This document shows positions 1-7,645 of a stretch of 9,136 nt of DNA, in pieces (within the stretch, counting starts at the first letter, position 1; every line of letters starts with the position of its first letter). This DNA comes from Amoebophilaceae bacterium (GTDB lineage: Bacteria > Bacteroidota > Bacteroidia > Cytophagales > Amoebophilaceae). Below the pieces are notes generated by a model, which worked only from the letters and a program-made list of their open reading frames with translations, searched no databases and was not told where the DNA came from. Where the stretch lies: assembly GCA_025455725.1 (NCBI GenBank), contig JALOLY010000036.1, positions 1 to 9,136 of the forward strand, in the 5' to 3' direction. The position numbers and the translations under genes are program-made.

Positions 1-1410
<1,410 letters not shown>

Positions 1411-1429
1411 ATTATTTATTTGTACAACT

Positions 1430-1444
1430 GCCCCTTTCAGGGGC
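1430..1444 (-). other. Short GC-rich hairpin in the 16S leader
   Basis: GCCCCT-loop-AGGGGC forms a six-base-pair stem with a three-base loop, about 20 bases before the estimated 5' end of 16S rRNA. It has no following T tract in the direction of rRNA transcription, so it is unlikely to be a terminator. A role in folding or processing of the precursor rRNA is an inference from its position. Confidence 0.4.
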
Positions 1445-1499
1445 GTATTTCTAAGTAACCGCGCCTCTCACTTGAATGAACTTACCTACTACATCAGTC

Positions 1500-1511
1500 T
1501 ATCAAAGAACA
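1500..1511 (-). promoter_or_regulatory. boxA-like antitermination element in the 16S leader
   Basis: The minus strand reads TGTTCTTTGATA, resembling the rRNA boxA consensus TGCTCTTTAACA bound by NusB/S10 to stop Rho from ending untranslated rRNA transcripts. It lies between the predicted promoter and the 16S 5' end, where such an element belongs. The match is imperfect, so this is a probable rather than certain call. Confidence 0.5.
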
Positions 1512-1548
1512 CTTGACCCCGGGATTTTTATGTCTCGAAGTCGTGGCA

Positions 1549-1578
1549 CAAAGGTAGGGATTTTTCTTAATGAAGCAA
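1549..1578 (-). promoter_or_regulatory. 16S rRNA promoter (Bacteroidota -33/-7 type)
   Basis: On the minus strand a -33 TTG (1576..1578) is followed after 19 bases by TACCTTTG (1549..1556), a full match to the Bacteroidota -7 consensus TAnnTTTG read by the primary sigma factor of this phylum. The spacer is A-rich. The start site would fall near 1542, giving a leader of roughly 130 bases before 16S. The promoter sits about 45 bases past the tsaB stop codon, with no hairpin terminator visible between them, so some readthrough from the protein operon is possible. Confidence 0.8.
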
Positions 1579-1623
1579 GGGATGTCAAATCTTTTAGCGA
1601 GAACTGCAGAATAAATATGGGGG

Positions 1624-2316
1624 TTATGCTTCTCCGATCCTTTTTCCCTGAAAAGGCTTCAAATACAACGGCGAAAAATAGGTCAGGTCTTCAAAGGCTG
1701 CTTGCTGAAATTGCGCATAGGCTAAGGTACCTATATGCTGGGCCTCAGGGTAAATATGATCGATGAAAAACGCACGACTGTGGTGCGCCAAAAGGGGCTT
1801 ACACTTTTCAGCACCATCACCAAAGAATAAGATCGGATAGTCTTGGAGCCAGGCTTGAAAGCTATATTGATCCATCACCCTAGGATGCGCAGGGGTTAAA
1901 AGGTGGCCTTGGTCATCGGCAAGTAGGCAATAGACTTCCCTTCTTCGGGCATCAAGCATGGGACACAACAGTGCCTGAGCCGTGTTGTAAGGTCGCATAC
2001 CATGTACCAGTGCTTCCAAAGTATTGACGGCAATGAGGGGAATCCCTAAGGCATAGCACAGCCCCTTGGCCGTAGAAACACCAATCCGCAAACCCGTATA
2101 AGACCCAGGACCACTAGAAACAGCTACTGCAGCAAGGTCTTTTTTCTTGTAAAAACTAATATCTAGCAGATGCTCAACACTACACAACAGCGCTTCGGCA
2201 TGAGATCGCTCTACATGCAGGGTGTGTGTGGCGATCAGCTGTGCTTCATATTGGAGTGCAACAGAACAAACCTTGGTAGAGGTTTCAATGCTTATAATCA
2301 AGGCCATAACGGGCAA
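1624..2316 (-). CDS. tsaB: tRNA threonylcarbamoyladenosine biosynthesis protein TsaB
   Basis: Non-catalytic partner of TsaD in the TsaB-TsaD-TsaE complex, which attaches threonylcarbamoyl to A37 of tRNAs reading ANN codons (t6A) in the cytoplasm. The 230-residue product has the ASKHA-fold start IISIETSTKVCSVAL (7-21), the family signature SSGPGSYTGLRIG (67-79), the DARRREVY motif (122-129) and a C-terminal PLYLKPFQ (216-223). Its length is normal for TsaB (about 220-235). Translation may start at Met1 or at Met4, nine bases later; neither has a Shine-Dalgarno. It is the last gene of rpmH-rnpA-ctpA-tsaB, 20 bases after the ctpA stop. Its functional partner tsaE lies in the next unit upstream, at 4696-5166; tsaD is not in the window. 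No defects are seen. Confidence 0.95.
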   Translation of the reverse strand: MPVMALIISIETSTKVCSVALQYEAQLIATHTLHVERSHAEALLCSVEHLLDISFYKKKDLAAVAVSSGPGSYTGLRIGVSTAKGLCYALGIPLIAVNTLEALVHGMRPYNTAQALLCPMLDARRREVYCLLADDQGHLLTPAHPRVMDQYSFQAWLQDYPILFFGDGAEKCKPLLAHHSRAFFIDHIYPEAQHIGTLAYAQFQQAAFEDLTYFSPLYLKPFQGKRIGEA

Positions 2317-2336
2317 CCACTTGGCAACTTGTGCAC

Positions 2337-3998
2337 CTACTCGGAGACTTTTAAAAGGTCATGGTACCGGTGCATATCTTGAAAAAGATCACATGCTTTT
2401 TGAATACTCTGATCATGGACTAGCATAGCCGATATAGCTCCCTCCTGGAAGTAATAGCGTGCGATAATTTCTTCTTGTAAAATCAATTTGATTTCTTTTT
2501 CGAACTTCCGTAGGTCTTCCTCTTTATAACGCTGTATTTGAGTCTTTAACGAGGCAATCTGCTCTTGAATCCCTGCTGTATAGGATTCGTTTTGGGCTCG
2601 CTTCAATAACCGATTAATGCTGCGTTCGATGGTATACGCATAGTCTTTGTCTCTGAGCCAGTCTACAAAATCCTTGTATTGGGTGGCTGAAAAAACGAAA
2701 TCTCTTGCAGCAACAATATGGTCGTTTTGTGCTTGAAAGAGCGTCACGTAATCGAAGATTAATCCCTGCTCTATCAGACTCACCGTGATGGGCGCTAGGC
2801 TAAATCGAACTCCCTCAAGGTCTGGGGTAATGCCATTCCCATCATGAACCCTCCTCCCTGCTTGGGTTGTAAATACCTTGTCAGGCATATCAGTCACCAG
2901 CTCTGCTGTATTTTCTTGTTGACGATAGCTGTAGTCAATTTTTTGAATACTTCTACCACTGGGAATAAAATATTTAGAGGTAGTGAGTTTAAGCTGTGTG
3001 TTGTAGCTCAAAGATCTCGTGGTTTGCACAAGGCCTTTGCCAAAGGTATTATTGCCGACGAGCACACCACGGTCATAATCTTGTATCACCCCCGCAACAA
3101 TCTCCGAGGCCGAAGCACTCTTCTGATCGATCAGCACGATGATGGGCGAAGTTGCATCGTAGGCACGCTGCGTTGTTTTGTAGGTTTTAGCACGAGAAGC
3201 GACTCTGCCCTTGGTAGCTACTACCATAAGGCCTTGCTCTATGAAAAGGTTGACCACTTTAATAGCTTCTTCCAAGATGCCACCTGGGTTACCCCGCAAA
3301 TCCAAAATTAGCTTTTGCATACCGCCTGCTTTAAGGCTCTCCAGAGCGGCTTGTACCTCGTCGGCAGCATGGGTCGAAAAACCAGCTAATCTGATGTAGC
3401 CAATGCCTTCTTGTACTTGACCATAGTAAGACACATTCTTAAGTACTATCTGCTCTCGAGTCAACGTAAACACCAGCGGCTTCTGTACACCTTGCCTGAC
3501 AACGGTCAGCTGTACAGAAGTGCCGGCCATACCTTTGAGTAAACTACTGACATATTCGACAGGATGATCAGCCATATCTTCTCCGTTGACCTGGCTAATT
3601 TCGTCTCCCACACGCAGCCCCCCCTTGTGTGCAGGGTACCCCTGATAGAGCATGACAACAATAGTTTTCCCTTTCCTTTTACTAGTGATTGCACCAATAC
3701 CACCATATTCTCCTACAGTATAGGTCTTTAAACTTTCCGCATCTTCCTCAGGGAGAAAAGTTGTGTAAGGGTCTAGCGAGTACAACATGGCATCAAGCCC
3801 CACCTGAACAAGCGCATCAAAGTCTATTTCATCTACATAGTGGGCATCCAGCTCTTTGAGAACATCGGCAAATATTTCAAGGTTCTTACCTAGCTTGAAG
3901 TACTTGTCTTGTAGCTGACTTCCTAACAATATGCCCAGGAGCAAGAGTAGCAGGGCAACGGGATAACGCCACTTACGTTGATAGGGGATCATGGTCAT
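2337..3998 (-). CDS. ctpA: S41-family C-terminal processing protease with PDZ domain
   Basis: Membrane-anchored serine protease of the CtpA/Prc family, which trims or degrades periplasmic proteins. The 553-residue chain has a basic N-terminus and one hydrophobic segment (about 13-27), best read as a signal anchor. An N-terminal helical region follows, then a PDZ domain (about 95-180, with GYPAHKGGLRVGDEI at 120-134 and VNGE at 137-140), then the S41 core with LDLRGNPGG (232-240). The catalytic pair is Ser296 in SASASE and Lys321 in FGKG; their 25-residue spacing equals that of E. coli Prc (Ser452/Lys477). The C-terminal part (about 440-553) is charged and helical, as in longer Bacteroidota homologues. 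The ATG at 3998 lies inside rnpA, giving a 26-nt overlap in another frame and suggesting translational coupling; Met3 is an alternative start. The physiological substrate cannot be told from sequence. Confidence 0.95.
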   Translation of the reverse strand: MTMIPYQRKWRYPVALLLLLLGILLGSQLQDKYFKLGKNLEIFADVLKELDAHYVDEIDFDALVQVGLDAMLYSLDPYTTFLPEEDAESLKTYTVGEYGGIGAITSKRKGKTIVVMLYQGYPAHKGGLRVGDEISQVNGEDMADHPVEYVSSLLKGMAGTSVQLTVVRQGVQKPLVFTLTREQIVLKNVSYYGQVQEGIGYIRLAGFSTHAADEVQAALESLKAGGMQKLILDLRGNPGGILEEAIKVVNLFIEQGLMVVATKGRVASRAKTYKTTQRAYDATSPIIVLIDQKSASASEIVAGVIQDYDRGVLVGNNTFGKGLVQTTRSLSYNTQLKLTTSKYFIPSGRSIQKIDYSYRQQENTAELVTDMPDKVFTTQAGRRVHDGNGITPDLEGVRFSLAPITVSLIEQGLIFDYVTLFQAQNDHIVAARDFVFSATQYKDFVDWLRDKDYAYTIERSINRLLKRAQNESYTAGIQEQIASLKTQIQRYKEEDLRKFEKEIKLILQEEIIARYYFQEGAISAMLVHDQSIQKACDLFQDMHRYHDLLKVSE

Positions 3999-4410
3999 TC
4001 TTCTTATTAAGCTTGCTTAGGCGGTGCAGGGAATCTACAACGTTTTCTTGTAAAGTTTTAAAGTCGCTCGGCTTGCCAATCCCAACATAGACGTAGCCTA
4101 TCAAAAAATAAGGAGCTGTACCATCAGACAAGTAATGTTTATTGAGACGATAGGCCTCCCTCATTCTCCTCTTGAGCTTATTTCTGATAACTGCACTTTT
4201 TATCTTCTTGCTAGACACTGCAAATAAAACCTGGTGGGTAGGAAGGGCACCGTGCAGCATGTACACCACACGTAGAGGATATAAATGGAGGACCTTACCT
4301 CTCCTAAAAAGCCTCTCGATAAACTTCCTGCTTTTCAGACGCCCATACGATGAAATAGTGATAATCGATCTTTGTATAAGGGGTTGAGAGACTTCGATAT
4401 GTGCTACCAA
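3973..4410 (-). CDS. rnpA: Ribonuclease P protein component
   Basis: Protein subunit of RNase P, which binds the catalytic RNA and pre-tRNA leader during tRNA 5' maturation. Family features in the 145-residue product are GRLKSRKFIERLFRRGK (23-39), the central strands VLFAVSSKK (61-69) and the RNA-binding helix AVIRNKLKRRMREAYR (73-88), the family's RNR motif with Lys in place of the second Arg. The assigned start is TTG at 4410, five bases after the rpmH stop. No ATG occurs in frame before residue 51, inside the domain, so a non-ATG start is needed. It leaves about 22 residues before the conserved core, more than usual, and a rarer start codon further in cannot be excluded. The 3' end overlaps ctpA by 26 nt. 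Order rpmH-rnpA is widely conserved; yidD/yidC, its usual followers elsewhere, are replaced here by ctpA. Confidence 0.93.
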   Translation of the reverse strand: MVAHIEVSQPLIQRSIITISSYGRLKSRKFIERLFRRGKVLHLYPLRVVYMLHGALPTHQVLFAVSSKKIKSAVIRNKLKRRMREAYRLNKHYLSDGTAPYFLIGYVYVGIGKPSDFKTLQENVVDSLHRLSKLNKKNDHDPLST

Positions 4411-4415
4411 AAGAC

Positions 4416-4574
4416 TTATCGCTTGTGGCGCGGTTCATCAGAGACGGAGAGCTTTACTCTACCTTTGGCCCTCCTTCTAGCAAGCACAGACCTGCCGTTG
4501 GCTGAAATCATTCTTTCTCTAAAGCCGTGCTTATTCCTGCGTTTCGTGTTAGAAGGCTGGTACGTTCTTTTCAT
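4416..4574 (-). CDS. rpmH: 50S ribosomal protein L34
   Basis: Small basic protein of the large ribosomal subunit. Reading the minus strand from the ATG at 4574 gives 52 residues starting MKRTYQPSNTKRRNKHGFRE, continuing with RMISANGRSVLARRRAKGR and ending DEPRHKR. This is an unmistakable L34, with the family's invariant KRT.QPS, R.KHGFR and GR.VLARRR.KGR elements. Length is normal; the C-terminal tail after KGRVKLSVS is of the type seen in Bacteroidota. No Shine-Dalgarno precedes it. It is the first gene of the rpmH-rnpA-ctpA-tsaB unit and ends five bases before the TTG of rnpA. A promoter candidate lies at 4603..4633. Confidence 0.97.
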   Translation of the reverse strand: MKRTYQPSNTKRRNKHGFRERMISANGRSVLARRRAKGRVKLSVSDEPRHKR

Positions 4575-4602
4575 GGACGACGTAAGTTGAGGGAAATATT
4601 GA

Positions 4603-4633
4603 CAATTTTATACAAATTTTTGATGTATTACAA
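4603..4633 (-). promoter_or_regulatory. Candidate promoter of the rpmH-rnpA-ctpA-tsaB unit
   Basis: The minus strand has TTG (4631..4633), a 20-base spacer, then TAAAATTG (4603..4610), which matches the Bacteroidota -7 consensus TAnnTTTG at all but one fixed base. The spacing is right, and it lies 28 bases ahead of the rpmH ATG, downstream of the tsaE terminator. The region is AT-rich, so a chance match is possible. Confidence 0.5.
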
Positions 4634-4680
4634 GTAATAGCTCCCACATGGGCCGAAGCATCAGAAAATGCACAGATGGC

Positions 4681-4710
4681 AAAAATAATAGTCGCCTAAG
4701 TCGTTAGGCG
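4681..4710 (-). terminator. Rho-independent terminator of tsaE
   Basis: CGCCTAA and TTAGGCG (4693..4699 and 4704..4710) form a perfect seven-base-pair stem with a four-base loop, overlapping the tsaE stop codon. On the minus strand the stem is followed by ACTATTATTTTT, a T-rich but interrupted tract. It would end tsaE transcription before the rpmH promoter. Confidence 0.6.
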
Positions 4711-5166
4711 TTCCTTGTATGCTAACGGGTTGTCCTCGTCTAGTTGAAAGTAAAATATCCTGCTGCCATCAGGCTGAACAGCAAGACGGACCTTGCAATG
4801 TGCTGGGGGAATCAAATTAGCAACCTTATTGGGCCATTCGACAAAACAATAGCTACCACTCTCAAAGTATGTCATACAGTCCAAATCCAGTGCTTCTTCT
4901 TCTCGGCAAGTACGGTAGAAATCGAAATGATAAACCGCCTCTCCAGACACCATAGCATATTCATGCACTAACGAGAAAGTGGGACTAGTCACATTATCTA
5001 AAACGCCTAGCCGCGCGCAAAGCGCCCTAATCACGGTAGTTTTTCCGGCGCCCATGGCTCCTTCCAACAGCCATACCTTTGTCCCACCAGCATGGCGTAA
5101 CAAAGTCTCTGCAGTAGCTGGCAGATTATCTAGCGTACTACACAACGTAAAACTGGGTAGGTGCAT
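4696..5166 (-). CDS. tsaE: tRNA threonylcarbamoyladenosine biosynthesis ATPase TsaE
   Basis: P-loop ATPase that drives turnover of the TsaB-TsaD complex during t6A synthesis. The 156-residue product shows the Walker A motif GAMGAGKTT (36-44), the family's TSPTFSLVHEY (60-70), the HFDFYR element (80-85) carrying the Walker B-like Asp, and VEWP (109-112). All key residues and the length (about 140-160) fit a functional TsaE. The start ATG at 5166 is 147 bases from the divergent fabZ start. The gene is separated from rpmH by a terminator and a promoter candidate, so it is probably a single-gene unit. tsaB is on the same strand about 2.4 kb downstream, so two of the t6A genes cluster around the rpmH-rnpA-ctpA block. 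Confidence 0.95.
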   Translation of the reverse strand: MHLPSFTLCSTLDNLPATAETLLRHAGGTKVWLLEGAMGAGKTTVIRALCARLGVLDNVTSPTFSLVHEYAMVSGEAVYHFDFYRTCREEEALDLDCMTYFESGSYCFVEWPNKVANLIPPAHCKVRLAVQPDGSRIFYFQLDEDNPLAYKERLTT

Positions 5167-5219
5167 AGGTTTTTAGGCCATTGTGCCCGTTGCGATGAGC
5201 TGATTCACAAAAAGAAGCA

Positions 5220-5250
5220 CTAATTTAGGTGCACATGTTGGCCCTGACAA
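5220..5250 (-). promoter_or_regulatory. Weak promoter candidate for tsaE
   Basis: TTG (5248..5250), a 20-base spacer and TAAATTAG (5220..5227) on the minus strand give one mismatch to the Bacteroidota -7 box at suitable spacing, about 55 bases before the tsaE ATG. The rest of the 147-nt tsaE/fabZ divergent gap shows no equally good element facing fabZ. Confidence 0.33.
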
Positions 5251-5313
5251 GGGGAGGAACTGAATGCCAGACAGACAATTTTATTGTTTTTTAACGCTTG
5301 ATATTTTACGACG

Positions 5314-5829
5314 ATGCACAAAGCACAATTCCTCAAAAATCAAGAAAATATTCCACCTCATGACCCAAATGCTCCTGCTATACTTGGCATTAAGCAAATC
5401 ATGCACACATTGCCGCACCGATATCCTTTCCAAATGGTAGACAAGATCATCCATTTGGATGCACAAAGCGTTACGGGGATCAAAAATGTAACCATCAACG
5501 AGCCCTTTTTTCAAGGACATTTCCCAGGAACGCCCATCATGCCCGGGGTGCTTCAGGTGGAAGCACTGGCTCAAACAGGGGGGATTTTAGTGCTTAACAC
5601 AGTACCAGACCCTGAAAATTACCTTACCTACTTCTTGGGCATTGATGCATGCCGATTCAGGAAAATGGTGGTACCGGGCGATACTTTAGTGCTACACTGC
5701 AAATTGTTAACTGACGTCAAGCGAGGATTTTCCAAGATGCAAGGACGAATTTTTGTAGGAGAACAACTTACCTGTGAAGCAACGATGCTTGCTCAAATTG
5801 CGAAGCAGAAGAACGAAGACAGACCATGA
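5314..5829 (+). CDS. fabZ: 3-hydroxyacyl-ACP dehydratase FabZ (free-standing, fusion-type linker)
   Basis: Dehydrates 3-hydroxyacyl-ACP to trans-2-enoyl-ACP in type II fatty acid synthesis. The hot-dog-fold enzyme shows LPHRYPFQMVDKI (33-45) and GHFPGTPIMPGVLQVEALAQ (68-87) with catalytic His69 and Glu83, spaced 14 residues as in E. coli (His54/Glu68), then NYLTYFLGID (102-111) and VPGDTL (120-125). The first 30 residues, including ENIPPHDPNAPAILGIKQIM (11-30), resemble the linker joining LpxC to FabZ in the bifunctional LpxC-FabZ protein typical of Bacteroidota. No LpxC is present: a TGA stop (5299..5301) lies in frame 12 bases before the ATG, and the upstream gap does not read as LpxC in any plus-strand frame I tried. 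It is probably cotranscribed with fabD. Its stop overlaps the ATG of a small ORF (ATGA at 5826..5829). Confidence 0.95.
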   Translation: MHKAQFLKNQENIPPHDPNAPAILGIKQIMHTLPHRYPFQMVDKIIHLDAQSVTGIKNVTINEPFFQGHFPGTPIMPGVLQVEALAQTGGILVLNTVPDPENYLTYFLGIDACRFRKMVVPGDTLVLHCKLLTDVKRGFSKMQGRIFVGEQLTCEATMLAQIAKQKNEDRP

Positions 5830-5948
5830 GCAAAACCTACTTGCGGGTCAGGAAGAAACTGAGTGTTATCGAAAGCTCAAAGGAAGTAATTGCAGCGATC
5901 ATCAAGTCAATACTGCGTGAAGTTCAGAGCAGAAAATGCCCATTATAG
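5826..5948 (+). CDS. Small hypothetical ORF coupled to fabZ (40 aa)
   Basis: An ATG overlapping the fabZ stop (ATGA) opens a 40-residue ORF beginning MSKTYLRVRKKLSVIESSKE and ending SRKCPL, basic and with a possible helix around residues 14-36. I do not recognise it. The four-base stop-start overlap is the usual arrangement of translationally coupled genes, which is the only positive evidence. It may be a true small gene, the remnant of a longer gene lost from the fabZ-fabD spacer, or chance. LpxA, which often follows lpxC-fabZ in Bacteroidota, starts quite differently, and I see no similarity. Confidence 0.25.
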   Translation: MSKTYLRVRKKLSVIESSKEVIAAIIKSILREVQSRKCPL

Positions 5949-6061
5949 GCATCCCAATCCCACTGAGAGGTAAAATAACAAGCACTACGAATGATTTAGT
6001 GGCCACAATCACAAAACCGAACCCCGTTTTGGCAAGCATGCCCTCAAGCGCTTATCAGTAA
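5936..6061 (+). other. Rest of fabZ-fabD spacer with a second tiny ORF (41 aa)
   Basis: This stretch reads as one 41-residue frame starting at the ATG at 5936 (MPIIGIPIPLRGKITSTTND and so on) and stopping at 6059..6061, four bases before fabD. It overlaps the preceding small ORF by 13 bases in another frame. Nothing in it is recognisable, and I see no Bacteroidota promoter, hairpin terminator or tRNA. It may be decayed coding sequence or plain spacer. I would not call it a gene without conservation. Confidence 0.15.
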
Positions 6062-6065
6062 CAAT

Positions 6066-6941
6066 ATGAACACCGCTTATCTATTTCCAGGACAAGGAGC
6101 TCAGTTTCCAGGTATGGGCAAAGACTTGTACGACAGCACTCTACAAGCCAAAATTCTTTTTGAGACTGCCAATGAGTGTTTGGGCTTTCGTATCACCGAC
6201 GTGATGTTTGCAGGAACACAAGAAGAACTGAGGCAAACACAAGTGACGCAACTTGCTATTTTTTTACACTCGATCATCTTGGCCAAGACCACTCCATCTT
6301 TTCAGCCTGCTATGGTAGCCGGACATTCTCTGGGAGAGCTATCGGCACTTGTAGCCAGCCAGGTACTAACCTTCGAAGCTGGTATTCAGTTGGTATCCCA
6401 AAGAGCCAAAGCCATGCAGGCCGCATGCGAGCTGGCACCCGGTGCCATGGCAGCCATTCTTGGTTTAAGTGATGAAAAAGTGGAACAAGTATGTGCTGCA
6501 ATAGATGAGTTCGTAGTGCCTGTCAATTACAACTGCCCTGGTCAATTGGTAATTGCCGGTACCGAAAAGGGTATTGAACTGGCATGCGAAGCTATGCAGG
6601 CCGCAGGTGCTCAACACGTCATGTTGCTTCCAGTAGGGGGCGCTTTCCACTCTTCACTGATGCAACCTGCTGAAGAACAACTAGCTAAAGCTATCGTGCA
6701 AACTGAATTTCAGCGTGGCGTGTGCCCTATCTATCAAACGGTTGGGACTGGACCCACTACAGATCCTGAGATAATACAAGAACGTTTAGCACAACAATTA
6801 ACTTCACCAGTACGCTGGACCCAGACGATACAACGCATGATTCAGGACGGTGCCCAGCATTTTGTAGTATGCGGGCCCGGTAAGACATTGCAAGGATTAA
6901 TGAAAAGAATTGACAAGCATGCCCAGGTAGCGTCCTTGTAA
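6066..6941 (+). CDS. fabD: Malonyl-CoA:ACP transacylase FabD
   Basis: Moves malonyl from CoA to acyl carrier protein, supplying the extender unit of fatty acid synthesis in the cytoplasm. The 291-residue product starts with the oxyanion motif FPGQGAQ (7-13, Gln10). It has the nucleophile elbow GHSLGE with Ser88, Arg113 in SQRAKAM (111-117) for carboxylate binding, and catalytic His195 in GAFHSSLM (192-199). A ferredoxin-like insert lies between, and the C-terminal CGPGKTLQGLMK (269-280) is typical. Length is slightly below the usual 300-310 but all key parts are present. The ATG at 6066 has no Shine-Dalgarno and directly precedes the conserved motif. No promoter is visible upstream, so transcription from fabZ is likely. 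The gene ends nine bases from the convergent lipocalin gene, with no clear terminator between. Confidence 0.96.
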   Translation: MNTAYLFPGQGAQFPGMGKDLYDSTLQAKILFETANECLGFRITDVMFAGTQEELRQTQVTQLAIFLHSIILAKTTPSFQPAMVAGHSLGELSALVASQVLTFEAGIQLVSQRAKAMQAACELAPGAMAAILGLSDEKVEQVCAAIDEFVVPVNYNCPGQLVIAGTEKGIELACEAMQAAGAQHVMLLPVGGAFHSSLMQPAEEQLAKAIVQTEFQRGVCPIYQTVGTGPTTDPEIIQERLAQQLTSPVRWTQTIQRMIQDGAQHFVVCGPGKTLQGLMKRIDKHAQVASL

Positions 6942-6950
6942 GTTTCGACC

Positions 6951-7553
6951 TTAACGCTCAAGAACGTCTACAGAAGAAATAACACCTGGTGTGTATTTGA
7001 AATTTTCGACAGCAAACCCATGATCCTCTGCAATGCTTCGATACTTGGCTAGGTCTGCTGAAGACAAAATCGGGCTTCTAGCCAAAATCCAACAGTAACT
7101 TCTACCCGATCCACACACCATCGCCACGGAATAATCATTTGCAAGATAGAATACGACATAGCTACTATAAAAAGGTCCCCAAAAAGACACTTTTAAATGG
7201 CCAATTTTCTCGTCCGCAACAAACTTGGCCTTACCAGTCACGGTCTTTTGCTGCCCCGTTTGACCATACCAACCTGTATTCTCTACACAGATACTACCAT
7301 CTTTTCGCAAACTATAGGTGGCCATTACTTGTTCTAGCCCTCGCTGAAAGAGATTATCTAGACGTGCTATCTCGTACCAGCGCCCCAGGTATTGGTTGAT
7401 ATCAAAATTAGCCACTGGTGCTATTCCTGCTGGGGTAGAAAGCGCGCACCCCTGCAAAAGTGAAATCAGCCCTAAAGTACTGGCTCGAAAACCCCTGAGA
7501 TAACGCTTAAAATCAAGATTGCGGACAGCATTACGTGGTAGTGAGCGCATCAT
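6951..7553 (-). CDS. blc: Lipocalin family lipoprotein (Blc-like)
   Basis: Outer-membrane-type lipoprotein of the bacterial lipocalin family, which binds fatty acids or lysophospholipids and is linked to membrane repair. The hallmark YLGRWYEIARLDNLFQRGLE (55-74) contains the lipocalin G-x-W motif, followed by ATYSL (78-82), KVSFWGPFYSSYVVF (121-135), VCGSGRSYCWILARSP (146-161) and GF.VENF (179-185). All run colinear with E. coli Blc. The N-terminus has basic residues, a short hydrophobic stretch (about 24-33) and LLQGC, so Cys36 is the predicted lipidated residue; Gln before Gly is an unusual lipobox. The basic N-region (about 23 residues) is long, and no in-frame ATG lies nearer the hydrophobic core. 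fabG ends 92 bases upstream on the same strand. I see no terminator or good promoter between them, so cotranscription with fabG is plausible. Confidence 0.92.
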   Translation of the reverse strand: MMRSLPRNAVRNLDFKRYLRGFRASTLGLISLLQGCALSTPAGIAPVANFDINQYLGRWYEIARLDNLFQRGLEQVMATYSLRKDGSICVENTGWYGQTGQQKTVTGKAKFVADEKIGHLKVSFWGPFYSSYVVFYLANDYSVAMVCGSGRSYCWILARSPILSSADLAKYRSIAEDHGFAVENFKYTPGVISSVDVLER

Positions 7554-7645
7554 TGTTTGTTACTTTGTATAATACCCGTTGCGAGGACGTAAAAAACTAA
7601 CCATACACACGCCAATCGATATTTTTATTGCGTAGCGCCACTTAA

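Noticed and set aside
1476..1766. 96-codon plus-strand ORF
   Set aside because: It runs antisense through the 16S leader and promoter and the end of tsaB, and shows no recognisable protein motif.
2844..3311. 155-codon plus-strand ORF
   Set aside because: It is antisense to the PDZ and catalytic region of ctpA, whose motifs are complete and certain; the antisense product has no recognisable features.
5275..5292. ACAAT-TTT-ATTGT stem followed by five T bases, 22 bases before fabZ, like a terminator or attenuator
   Set aside because: The stem is only five pairs, four of them A-T, too weak to call a terminator, and no upstream plus-strand gene is present in the gap to be ended.
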